A stretch of DNA of 64,000 nucleotides from Halalkalicoccus jeotgali B3 (GTDB taxonomy: Archaea > Halobacteriota > Halobacteria > Halobacteriales > Halalkalicoccaceae), in contig NC_014297.1 of NCBI RefSeq assembly GCF_000196895.1, positions 372,001-436,000 of the forward strand, given 5' to 3'. Numbering within the stretch: the first letter of the stretch is position 1; every line of letters begins with the position of its first letter. Position numbers and translations under genes: made by a program. Below, in pieces: positions 47,704 through 55,402 of this stretch. Under the pieces are notes generated by a model that saw only the letters and a program-made list of their open reading frames with translations, did no database searches and was not told where the DNA came from.

Positions 47704-48510
47704 ATGACGCAGATTCATCACTCGCTCGCCACAAACGGCGGTATGGAACTCGCAGCCCAGACGTGGCCCGAACTCGGGAGCTACTTCGAGACCGAATCGC
47801 TCGCGCTCGTCCCCCTCGGCTCGACCGAACAGCACGGCCCTCACCTGCCCGAGGGGACCGACCACATCATCGCCGAATCCCTCGCCCGCGCCGCGGCCGA
47901 CCGGACGGGCTATCTCTGTACGCCGACCGTGAACGTCGGCGTCAGTCCGCACCACCGCCAGTTCCACGGGACGATGTGGGTCGACGCGCCGGTCTTCCGG
48001 GATTACGTCGAGAGCCTCGTCTCGAACCTGACCTACCACGGCATCGACCGGGTGGTCTTCGTCAACGCCCACGGCGGGAACATCACCCACCTGCGGGAGG
48101 TCGGCCGCCGACTGCACGACCGCGAGGAGGCCTACGCTATCGAGTGGATGTGGGACGAAAGCATCCCCACGCTCGTCTCGGAACTCTTCGAGCAGAACGG
48201 TCCCCACGGCGGCCCCAAGGAGACGGCGATGATCCAGCACCTCGCGGGCGAACTCGTCCGAGAGGACCGTCTCGAGGACGCCCACGAGGGTGGCGTCGTC
48301 TTCCCGACCGACGACTCGCACCGAAACGGCGCGCGGACGTTCTACGACTGCATCGACAACTCCGCGAACGGCGTGTTCGGTGACCAGACGGATGCGACCG
48401 CAGAGAAGGGGAAACGCCTGTTCGAGGCCGCCACCGAACAGCTCTGTGAGCTCTGTGAGTGGCTCGACGAGCAGCCCTTCGAGGACCTCGTCGCGAAACC
48501 GCACGTCTGA
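47704..48510 (+). CDS. creatininase-family amidohydrolase
   Basis: 268 residues with PLGSTEQHGPHLPEGTDH (metal-binding Glu, His and Asp), VSPHHRQFHGTMW, VNAHGGNITHLREVG and the late HGGPKETAMIQHL. The family includes creatinine amidohydrolase, the archaeal FAPy deformylase ArfB of flavin/F420 synthesis, and MftE. Which reaction this one performs cannot be fixed. The ATG at 47704 matches the leaderless distance from the TATA box; an alternative ATG at 47743 (MELAAQTWPE) is where many relatives begin. Confidence 0.88.
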   Translation: MTQIHHSLATNGGMELAAQTWPELGSYFETESLALVPLGSTEQHGPHLPEGTDHIIAESLARAAADRTGYLCTPTVNVGVSPHHRQFHGTMWVDAPVFRDYVESLVSNLTYHGIDRVVFVNAHGGNITHLREVGRRLHDREEAYAIEWMWDESIPTLVSELFEQNGPHGGPKETAMIQHLAGELVREDRLEDAHEGGVVFPTDDSHRNGARTFYDCIDNSANGVFGDQTDATAEKGKRLFEAATEQLCELCEWLDEQPFEDLVAKPHV

Positions 48511-48542
48511 GACCGTCTCCGCCCCGCCAAAGTAGTAGGAAA

Positions 48543-48551
48543 CTTATATAT
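48543..48551 (+). promoter_or_regulatory. TATA box of a small haloarchaeal gene
   Basis: CTTATATAT about 25-30 bases upstream of the ATG at 48573, in an AT-rich island, gives a clear leaderless promoter. Confidence 0.6.
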
Positions 48552-48572
48552 TTCAGAAACTATATAATTTAC

Positions 48573-48785
48573 ATGAGTACGACGTCGAACGGACCGACCA
48601 GCTACACTCATTCGCGCGAGTTCACGTACGACGGCTATCGGATCCGGCTGCGGATCAACGACGATCGGATGAGCTATACCGCGGTCGCCTCTCGCGATGG
48701 TGAGGTGGTCTCTCGGCTGTTCGATCTCGGGCCCGAGGCGGCCGGGTGGTCACACTCGACGCTCGCCAGCCTGATCGTCGAGTGA
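48573..48785 (+). CDS. 70-residue conserved protein of unknown function
   Basis: 70 residues: MSTTSNGPTSYTHSREFTYDG, then short beta strands (YRIRLRINDDRMSYTAVASRDGEVVSRLFDL) and an ending helix (WSHSTLASLIVE). A TATA box at 48543-48551 supports the ATG at 48573. No family is recognised. The stop lies 50 bases before the methyltransferase start. Confidence 0.65.
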   Translation: MSTTSNGPTSYTHSREFTYDGYRIRLRINDDRMSYTAVASRDGEVVSRLFDLGPEAAGWSHSTLASLIVE

Positions 48786-48834
48786 GGCGCGGGCGAGTCG
48801 CCGTGGCTTTAGGCGAGCGTCCCGTTCTCTCCCC

Positions 48835-49434
48835 GTGAACCCGAACGACGTCAAGCGCCAGTGGGCCGAGCGCTCGGGCGAGTATTCCCCCGAGTACTAC
48901 GCCTACTACGGGCCCGACGAGGCGAGCGAACTGCTCCGGCGCACGCTCGCTTCGTACTTCGGATCGGACCCGGCGATCCTCGAACTCGGCTGTAGTTCGG
49001 GTCGCCACCTCGCACATCTCCACGAACACGGCTTTTCGGACCTCTCGGGCGTCGAGATCAACGACGAGGCCGTCGCCGTGATGGAGCGGACCTACCCCGA
49101 ACTGGCCGACGACGCGACCGTGTACGTCGACGCCATCGAGGACGTCCTCGCCGGCTTCGAGGACGACCGGTTCGACGCCGTCTACTCGGTCGAGACCCTC
49201 CAACACATCCACCCGGACAACGCGTGGGTGTTCGAGGACGTGACACGCGTCGCGAGCGACCTGCTACTTACGGTCGAAAACGAGGGCGACGGGGAGGAGT
49301 CGGTGAACTACGTCCGCGACGAGTTCCCGCTGTACTACCGCGACTGGCGCGCCGTCTTCGCCGAGTTCGACTGTCGAGAGGTCGAGTCCGAACGCCTGAA
49401 ACGTGACACGTTTCGAGCGTTTCGACCGGCGTAG
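48835..49434 (+). CDS. class I SAM-dependent methyltransferase
   Basis: 199 residues from a GTG start (VNPNDVKRQWAERSGEYSPEYYAYYG). The Rossmann motif I is ILELGCSSGRHLAHLHEHG, motif II SGVEINDEA, and FDAVYSVETLQHIH is the post-motif acidic loop. The start uses GTG because the homologous region extends upstream of any ATG. Substrate unknown; no neighbouring pathway genes help. Confidence 0.87.
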   Translation: MNPNDVKRQWAERSGEYSPEYYAYYGPDEASELLRRTLASYFGSDPAILELGCSSGRHLAHLHEHGFSDLSGVEINDEAVAVMERTYPELADDATVYVDAIEDVLAGFEDDRFDAVYSVETLQHIHPDNAWVFEDVTRVASDLLLTVENEGDGEESVNYVRDEFPLYYRDWRAVFAEFDCREVESERLKRDTFRAFRPA

Positions 49435-49480
49435 TCCGCCGGTATCGCCTTCTCTGATACGATCCCGGTCGTCCACCGTT

Positions 49481-49524
49481 CCTGTAAATTTCTATATACT
49501 AGTGCGAAATACTAAATTTGCAGG
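49481..49524. promoter_or_regulatory. inverted repeat around an AT-rich promoter
   Basis: CCTGTAAATTT (49481-49491) and AAATTTGCAGG (49514-49524) match at 10 of 11 positions as inverted arms around 22 bases holding TATATAC-like sequence. The repeat ends about 26 bases before the ATG of a 36-codon zinc-ribbon gene (49551). It looks like an operator or stem over the promoter. Confidence 0.4.
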
Positions 49525-49550
49525 ATACGTATTGTGAAGCGAATAGCACT

Positions 49551-49661
49551 ATGAGAACCCACTCAGAAGGCCACTGTCCCGCCTGCGGCGAGCCCCTCCG
49601 ATTCCGACCGTGTCTCAACTGCCAGCGGCCCGGACGACCCCCCATTCGTAGTAGCGAGTGA
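49551..49661 (+). CDS. 36-residue zinc-ribbon microprotein
   Basis: A 36-codon frame starting MRTHSEGHCPACGEPLRF and containing RPCLNCQRPG, giving two CxxC pairs spaced for one zinc ribbon (C9, C12, C21, C24). It has an ATG, a clean stop and an AT-rich promoter with an inverted repeat upstream. Haloarchaea make many such zinc-finger microproteins with regulatory roles. It is followed about 100 bases later by the BCCP gene. Too short for certainty. Confidence 0.55.
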   Translation: MRTHSEGHCPACGEPLRFRPCLNCQRPGRPPIRSSE

Positions 49662-49767
49662 GTCGCCGGTCGGACCGCCGAACCGCACCATCGGGGACGT
49701 TCCTCGAACGGTTCCCGAGCCGATACGAAGAGAAAACTATACTTCCCGAGGGGTCCTCCTCGGACCA

Positions 49768-50016
49768 ATGACGGACACGACGACGATCCAAGCGCCGATG
49801 CCCGGCGTGTTCTACCGCCGCTCCGACCCCGAGAAGCCACCTCTGGCCGAACCCGGCGATCGGGTCGAGGCGGGCGAGACGATCGCCCTCATCGGCGTGA
49901 TGAAGAACTTCAACGACGTCACGACGGACGTTTCGGGCACCGTCAGCGAGTTCCTCGTCGAGAACGAGGCCGAGATCAAAGCCGGCGACGACCTCGTCGT
50001 CATCGACCTCGAGTAA
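49768..50016 (+). CDS. accB: stand-alone biotin carboxyl carrier protein
   Basis: 82 residues of a biotinyl/lipoyl domain: IQAPMPGVFYRRSDPEKPPLAEPGDRVEAG, with the modified lysine K46 in the hairpin GVMKNFNDV. It lacks any other domain, unlike the large haloarchaeal PccA/AccA proteins that fuse biotin carboxylase and carrier. Being stand-alone and close to a stand-alone biotin carboxylase (55403) and PxpB/PxpC, it is the probable carrier of this cluster. It is convergent with the amidase, 28 bases apart. Confidence 0.9.
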   Translation: MTDTTTIQAPMPGVFYRRSDPEKPPLAEPGDRVEAGETIALIGVMKNFNDVTTDVSGTVSEFLVENEAEIKAGDDLVVIDLE

Positions 50017-50044
50017 TCGCTCGGTTTCACCGTCCGCCGCGGAC

Positions 50045-51547
50045 TCAGTTTTCGAGCGCCGGCGCGGTCTCGGGTGGCCGACGAGGAGCCACCACCCGCT
50101 CGTAGGCGGCGGCCAGCCCCACCAGCGTCGCTTCGTCGTAGGGCTTGCCGATGAGTTCGACGCCCACCGGCAGGCCCTCCTCGGTGAGGCCGGCCGGCAT
50201 GGACACGGCACAACAGCCCGACTGGGAGGCGATGACGGTGTTGGTCGGGAACGTCAGCGTATCGAGTTCGCCCGCTTCGATCGAGGCCGCCGTCGGCGGA
50301 ACGACCTGCACGTCGGGACACAAGAGTACGTCCAGATCGTGGTCGGCATAGACTGTGAGGATCGACCGCTGGAAGGCCATCTGGGCGGCGACGCGCTCCC
50401 AGTAGTCGGGTTCGTCCTCGGGGTCTTCGGGGCCGTCCTCCGCGATACCGATCAGGAGGTCGAGGATCTCGTGATACTGGCCCGAGTCGTACAGTTCCGC
50501 GACCGAGTCGACCGGCGCGTCCTCGCGGGCGGCGAAGAAGTCGTTGAGGTCGCGTTTCGACTGGGCGATATACAGCGAGGTCCGCTCTATGTGTTCGTCA
50601 AGTGAGGGAATATCGACGGGATCGACGATCTCGGCTCCCGCCTCGGCCATGGTGTCGATAGCCTCGTCGACGAGTCGGGTGACTGGGCCGCTGTCGGGGT
50701 CATCGGGATCGCCGAAGGCGTCCCGCAGAACGCCGATCCGCGCGCCGCCGAGGGCGTCGGGATCGAGCGCGTCGGCGTAGGAGACGCCCTCGACGAACTC
50801 GGTGACGGCGGTGTACTCGTCGGACGGGTCGTAGCCGACGGCCACGTCGAGCACGGTCGCGAGGTCCGTGACTGTTCGCGTCATCGGCCCGGGGGTGTCC
50901 TGCGAGACGACGAGCGGGGACATCCCCGTCCGGCTCAGCAAACCGGGGGTGACGCGGATCCCGAAGAGGTTGTTGTAGGCGGCGGGCAGACGGATCGATC
51001 CACCGGTGTCCTCGCCGATCCCGACAGTCGCGAGGTTCGCGGCGACGGCAGCGCCGGTCCCGCTGCTCGATCCGCCGGGATCGCGATCCAGCGCGTAGGG
51101 GTTTTTCGTCCGTCCAAGCACCGACGAGTACCCGAACCACGAGGTCGCCCAGTCGGGCAGGTTCGTCTTCGCGAGGACGACCGCCCCCGCGTCCCGCAGT
51201 TCCTCGACCAGCGTCGCGTCGGCGCTCGGCTGGTAGTCCGCAAACGCCTCGGAGCCGAACGTCGTCCGCACCCCGGCCGTCTCGACTTGATCCTTGATCG
51301 CCACCGGGATCCCGTGAAGCGGGCCGACGAGCCCCTCCGATTCGAACGCTTCGTCGAGTTCCTCGGCCCGCTCGACGGCGTGTGGGTTCACGGTGACGAC
51401 CGCGTTGAGTTCCGGGCCGTTTCGGTCGTATGCCTCGATCCGCTGTTCGTACTGCTCGACGAGTTCGCGACACGTGAGCGTTCCCGCCTCGTAGGCGTCG
51501 TGGATATCGGCGACCGTCGCTTCGGTGATCTCGAATTCTTGTGCCAT
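50045..51547 (-). CDS. amidase-signature hydrolase
   Basis: 500 residues. The amidase Ser-cisSer-Lys triad is K85 (PVAIKDQ), S161 (DPGGSSSGT) and S184 (EDTGGSIRLPA). The full AS domain spans about residues 60-490. Amidase-signature enzymes include allophanate hydrolase, GatA and aliphatic or peptide amidases. GatA function is unlikely, because GatB/GatC are absent and the C-terminal part (LCPDVQVVPPTAASIEAG) is not GatA-like. It sits between BCCP and a decayed Bat regulator; in urea amidolyase the same fold hydrolyses the carboxylated product. Confidence 0.9.
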   Translation of the reverse strand: MAQEFEITEATVADIHDAYEAGTLTCRELVEQYEQRIEAYDRNGPELNAVVTVNPHAVERAEELDEAFESEGLVGPLHGIPVAIKDQVETAGVRTTFGSEAFADYQPSADATLVEELRDAGAVVLAKTNLPDWATSWFGYSSVLGRTKNPYALDRDPGGSSSGTGAAVAANLATVGIGEDTGGSIRLPAAYNNLFGIRVTPGLLSRTGMSPLVVSQDTPGPMTRTVTDLATVLDVAVGYDPSDEYTAVTEFVEGVSYADALDPDALGGARIGVLRDAFGDPDDPDSGPVTRLVDEAIDTMAEAGAEIVDPVDIPSLDEHIERTSLYIAQSKRDLNDFFAAREDAPVDSVAELYDSGQYHEILDLLIGIAEDGPEDPEDEPDYWERVAAQMAFQRSILTVYADHDLDVLLCPDVQVVPPTAASIEAGELDTLTFPTNTVIASQSGCCAVSMPAGLTEEGLPVGVELIGKPYDEATLVGLAAAYERVVAPRRPPETAPALEN

Positions 51548-51662
51548 TGGTACTCGAACGAGAGACTCCGCCGACCCGATTAAGCGTATTGTGTGGAAAA
51601 CGGAACGTATCGCCGCCGGACGGGACCGGGCGAGCGGCGACCGGCTCGACGAGCAGGCCGGC

Positions 51663-52321
51663 TCACTCCTCGGGCGGCGTGATGAGAACCTCGTTCTCCG
51701 CGAGCGCCCTGTGAGCCCGTCGGAACCGCTTTGAGAGCGCCTGTGGCGAGATCCCGAACTTCTCGGCCAACTCGGCCGATGTCGTTTTTCGGGGCGTCTC
51801 GTAGTAGCCCGATTCTAGCCCCGCGATCAGCGTCTCGCGCTGTGTCTCCGTGATCGAGGAGTGCGATTCGGTCGTCGGGGACGATGGGTGATACAGTCGC
51901 GTGAGATCGAGGACGAACTCGTTGTCGTCGATGTAGTCTTTGAACTATGTGAGGTCGTCTCCGAATCGAACCGTAACTGGAGTTCCCAGCGCTCGTCGCG
52001 TCCGGTCGCATCCAGCAGGACCGCGCCGGTTTCCGTGTACGCGTAGACGATCGACTCGACGTCCCGGATCCACTTCGCCCGATACAACACTGCACGGTCG
52101 AGTTCGTCGACCGTCCTGAGGTCTTCAACCGATGGGTCGTCTCTCGCCGCCGCCTCGAACGCCTCCCGGTCCCCACCCGCCGTCCAGAAATACGGCATGA
52201 TCTGATTGGGGCCGTGCGTGACGACGCGCTCGACCTCGACGACCATCCCGGGCACGTGGCATAGGGTGTCGTACAGTGCGAACTGTTCGGTCGGCACGGT
52301 GAATTCGGCGATGATGCTCAT
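51663..52321 (-). pseudogene. Bat-type HTH-10 transcriptional regulator, frameshifted
   Basis: The N-terminal part from the ATG at 52321 (MSIIAEFTVPTEQFALYDTL...) is a haloarchaeal bacterio-opsin-activator-like sensor region. It runs in one frame to about 51948 and then loses homology. The C-terminal HTH-10 domain (ITETQRETLIAGLE; TSAELAEKFGISPQALSKRF; ending LITPPEE) is in another frame and ends at 51663. A single missing base near 51945 restores a continuous reading (FxFKDYIDDNEFVLDLTRLY across the join). It probably once controlled the amidase or pxp genes. Confidence 0.85.
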
Positions 52322-52623
52322 GGGTGAAGGGTGTCGATGATACCACCGTCTGAACACGAGAATATATAAACACGTTTCTCTATCAACCCGTTGGCTTTGG
52401 CTTGTTGATCGCGTATGTCCTAGTGAACGCCACCATGGGGACGGCGAGGGGAGGGGATATACGAACCTCCACTGCGCTCATGGTTCCCCGCATGGGGCGT
52501 TCGACGGGTGCCTCTGACACACCGCCCGTTTTCGAACCGTTCTCGATCGATAGCGACGCCTCGGCGAGGCCACCGGATCGCCTCGGACGAAAGCTATAGT
52601 GCGCCCCGTCGCGAGTCTCTCGC
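52322..52623. other. intergenic control region between Bat pseudogene and pxpA
   Basis: The stretch holds GAATATATAAAC (52360-52371) 40-50 bases before the Bat gene start on the minus strand, and GCTATAGTGC (52592-52601) about 25-30 bases before pxpA. Between them I see no gene, only short frames without coding character. It is the divergent promoter region of the regulator and pxpA. Confidence 0.5.
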
Positions 52624-53385
52624 ATGGTACGGGTCGACATCAACTGTGACATGGGCGAGAGCTTCGGGAACTGGGAAATGGGCCGCGACGAGGCGGTAAT
52701 GCCCTACATCACCTCGGCGAACGTCGCGGGCGGCTACCATGCCGGCGATCCCCACGTGATGGACCGGACCGTCGCGCTCGCGTGCGAGCACGACGTGGGG
52801 ATCGGGATCCATCCGGGACTCCCCGATAAGATGGGCTTCGGCCGGCGGACGATGGACGTCACCCCCGAGGAGATGACCGAGTACGTCGTCTATCAGTTGG
52901 GGGCGCTCGACGCCTTCGCCCGCGCGAACGGCACGCACATCCAGCACGTCAAACCCCACGGCGCGATGTACTCGATGCTTTCCGAAAGCCCCGAGCACGC
53001 CCGCGCAGTCATGGAGGGGATCATCGAGGTCAATCCCGAGATCGTCTATCTGGCGACCGATACCAACATCTACGAGGTCGCCCGGGAGTTCGACTCCCTG
53101 CGGGCGGTCTTCGAGGGCTACGTCGACCTCACCTATCGTGCGGATCGCAGCCTCATCGTCGAACGCAAGAAGGAGTCGCTCGACCCCGAACTCGTCGCGG
53201 ATCGATTCGTGAGCATCGCCCTCGACGGCGAGGTCGAAGCCGCGGACGGCGAGATTATCGGCGTGCCCGCCGAAAGCATCTGTATCCACGGTGATACACC
53301 CAACTCCGTCGAGATACTCGAAGCGATCCACGAGCGGATCGCGGCCCACGACATCGAACTCGCGCCCCTCTCGGAGATCGCCTGA
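52624..53385 (+). CDS. pxpA: LamB/YcsF family protein, PxpA-like
   Basis: 253 residues with family signatures: VDINCDMGESFGNWEMG, SANVAGGYHAGDP (34-43), IHPGLPDKMGFGRR, HIQHVKPHGAMYS, YRADRSL and ICIHGDTPNS. PxpA binds 5-oxoproline in the PxpABC ATP-dependent 5-oxoprolinase. Here the near-invariant Cys of the ACGxHAGDP motif is Gly36, and HPGYPD reads HPGLPD, so this is a divergent member whose substrate may differ. It is convergent with pxpC, five bases apart. Confidence 0.9.
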   Translation: MVRVDINCDMGESFGNWEMGRDEAVMPYITSANVAGGYHAGDPHVMDRTVALACEHDVGIGIHPGLPDKMGFGRRTMDVTPEEMTEYVVYQLGALDAFARANGTHIQHVKPHGAMYSMLSESPEHARAVMEGIIEVNPEIVYLATDTNIYEVAREFDSLRAVFEGYVDLTYRADRSLIVERKKESLDPELVADRFVSIALDGEVEAADGEIIGVPAESICIHGDTPNSVEILEAIHERIAAHDIELAPLSEIA

Positions 53386-53390
53386 GTCGC

Positions 53391-54362
53391 CTACTCCAAG
53401 GCCTTTCGGATCGTCGCCAACCGCTCGCTTTGGTCCTCCCTCGCCGCCAGTGCCTCCTCGACCGTCACGGACTCGAACGAGACGGTGCCGTGGGTCGGGC
53501 GCTGGGCGAGACGATCCCGGTCGGGGCTGATGACCGTGGCGACCGTCGCGTAGCCCCCGCCGGTCACCGCATCGCGCATGACCACGATCGGCTCGTCGGG
53601 GACTTGGATCGAGCCGACGGGGTAGCCCAGATCGACGACGTTCGAGGGGTCCGGTCCGGCGCCGAAGGGCTGTTCGCGCTCGACGAACTCGATGTCGATC
53701 CCGTCGGTGAGCCGGTAGCCCACGCGGTCGGCCTCCGCGCCGACTTTCCACTCGGCGTCGAGAAACGCACGCTTGCACTCCTCGGTGAGCCGGTAGTCAC
53801 ACAGCCCCATCACGATCCGGATCGGGTCGTCCTCGCCGTAGCTCGGTCGATGACTCCCCTCGACTGCGCTCCCGGCCCGGTCGCTCCGGTCCCCGCTCTC
53901 CCCGAGCGCGAGCGAATCGCCCGCTTCGAGCGCCCGGCCCTCGTGGCCGCCCAGCCCGATCAAGGTGTACGTCGAGCGACTCCCCATGATCTCGGGGACG
54001 TCGATCCCGCCCGAGATGGCCAGGTAGGTTCGCGTGCCCTCGGTCGCGAACCCGAAGGCCAGTTCGTCGCCCGCCTCGACGGCGACCGCCTCCCAGGTGG
54101 GCATCGCCTCGCCGTTGAGCTCCGGGGACATATCGGGGCCGGTGACCGCGATCACCCGTTCGTCCCGGAACTCGACCGTCGGCCCCTGATAGGTGCATTC
54201 GAGGGTCGCCGCTCCTTCGGGATTGCCGACGAGGGCGTTGGCCACCTCGTGTGCGAACCCGTCCATCGCGCCCGAGGGCGGCATGCCGATGTGGTACTGG
54301 CCAAAGCGTCCGGTGTCCTGAACGGTCGTCGAGAGGCCGCCGTCACGGATTTCGATGCTCAT
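53391..54362 (-). CDS. pxpC: PxpC / KipA, biotin-dependent carboxyltransferase family
   Basis: 323 residues. It has IRDGGLSTTVQDTGRFGQYHIGMPPSGAMD, ALVGNPEGAATLECTYQGP, AVTGPDMSPELNGEAMPTWEAV, YLAISGGIDVPEIMGSRSTYTLIGLGGHEGRAL and GDP-type C-terminal RDAVTGGGYATVATVI, all diagnostic of the KipA (AHS2) fold. This fold is one half of the carboxyltransferase module in urea carboxylase and one subunit of PxpABC. The ATG overlaps the pxpB stop by four bases. Confidence 0.92.
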   Translation of the reverse strand: MSIEIRDGGLSTTVQDTGRFGQYHIGMPPSGAMDGFAHEVANALVGNPEGAATLECTYQGPTVEFRDERVIAVTGPDMSPELNGEAMPTWEAVAVEAGDELAFGFATEGTRTYLAISGGIDVPEIMGSRSTYTLIGLGGHEGRALEAGDSLALGESGDRSDRAGSAVEGSHRPSYGEDDPIRIVMGLCDYRLTEECKRAFLDAEWKVGAEADRVGYRLTDGIDIEFVEREQPFGAGPDPSNVVDLGYPVGSIQVPDEPIVVMRDAVTGGGYATVATVISPDRDRLAQRPTHGTVSFESVTVEEALAAREDQSERLATIRKALE

Positions 54363-55261
54363 TCGAGGGCCTCCACGAGTTCGTCGTTGTACTCGTAGGG
54401 TCGCTCGAAGAACTCGCCCGGGACGAACTCCGTCTGCTCGTACGTGTACTCGTAGGTCCCCGCCTCGACGCGCTCCCTGATCGCGTCGTACTCCTCGCGG
54501 TCGATCTGGCGGAATTTGATGATGTCGCCCGGATTGAGAAAGACCAGCGAGTCCTCGAAGCCCGGTAGCTCTTGCTTCACGTCGAGCACTTCGACGGGGG
54601 TGCGCCCGAACAGCTGGTAGCCGCCGGCCCCCGGAACGGGGTAGATCGCCGTAAACGCTCCCCCATAGCCGATCGCCCGGCTCGGGGTGTGGGTCCGCGG
54701 GGCGACGTATTTGGGTACCTCGATCTGCCGGTCGCGGGGCACCATCTGGAAGGCGAAGGGAAGTCCGGGGACAAAGCCCATCATCGTCACCATGTGTGGC
54801 TGGCCCGCGTGGGCCTCGATGAACGCCGCGACGCTCTCGTAGCCGTTGATCCGCGCGGAGTACTCGAGGTCCGTCGAATCGGGATCCTGATGGCGCTCCC
54901 GGAAGTCCATCAGCGCCTCCTCGGTCCACGGGTCCTCGTAGAGGACGGGGATCTCGACCACGCGGGTGTCCCAGCGGTACTCGGTCAGTTCGACCGATTC
55001 CTCGAGGTCCCGTAGCTCCTCGATCAGCGCGTCGGGGCGGAGGGTTTCGGGGTCGAACTGGATCAGATAGGAGGCGTTGGCCGGACAGATCTCGTTGACG
55101 CCGTCGAGATCGCGCTCGCGGATCTGCTGGGTGATCGCCATCGCCCTGAAGTTGGCGTCGAAGCTCATCTCCTCGGCCAACTCGACGAACACGTGATCGT
55201 CCCCGCCGTGCTCGTAGCGGACGTCGGTAAGCTCCGTCCGTCCAATGGTTGTTGCTGGCAT
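54359..55261 (-). CDS. pxpB: PxpB / KipI, carboxyltransferase partner subunit
   Basis: 300 residues of the KipI (AHS1) fold: VFVELAEEMSFDANFRAMAITQQIRE, EIPVLYEDPWTEEALMDF, MVTMMGFVPGLPFAFQMV, PRTHTPSRAIGYGGAFTAIYPVPGAGGYQLFGRTP and VFLNPGDIIKFRQID. The C-terminal about 50 residues (ERVEAGTYEYTYEQTEFVPGEFFERPY) extend it beyond the roughly 230-250 residues of bacterial KipI. It pairs with PxpC, which overlaps it by four bases. Divergent from the biotin carboxylase across 141 bases. Confidence 0.93.
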   Translation of the reverse strand: MPATTIGRTELTDVRYEHGGDDHVFVELAEEMSFDANFRAMAITQQIRERDLDGVNEICPANASYLIQFDPETLRPDALIEELRDLEESVELTEYRWDTRVVEIPVLYEDPWTEEALMDFRERHQDPDSTDLEYSARINGYESVAAFIEAHAGQPHMVTMMGFVPGLPFAFQMVPRDRQIEVPKYVAPRTHTPSRAIGYGGAFTAIYPVPGAGGYQLFGRTPVEVLDVKQELPGFEDSLVFLNPGDIIKFRQIDREEYDAIRERVEAGTYEYTYEQTEFVPGEFFERPYEYNDELVEALE

Positions 55262-55402
55262 ACACCGAACCGGTTTCGGCGGTAAGGGTATATACTCTGC
55301 TCGACAGTCCGGTTGTCAGTCATCTTCCCGCTGACTGTACGCCGTGTCACCGACCGGCCCCACAACTGCGCGCTTATATCGCCGGTCCGCGTACCGCCGG
55401 TA

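Noticed and set aside
52402-52599. 65-codon plus-strand frame between the Bat pseudogene and pxpA
   Set aside because: No recognisable domain, and the sequence is better explained as promoter DNA for the two divergent genes.
53391-55265. A single 624-codon protein fusing PxpB and PxpC
   Set aside because: The upstream part of that frame is the wrong frame of pxpB. The real genes overlap by four bases (ATGA) and are separate.
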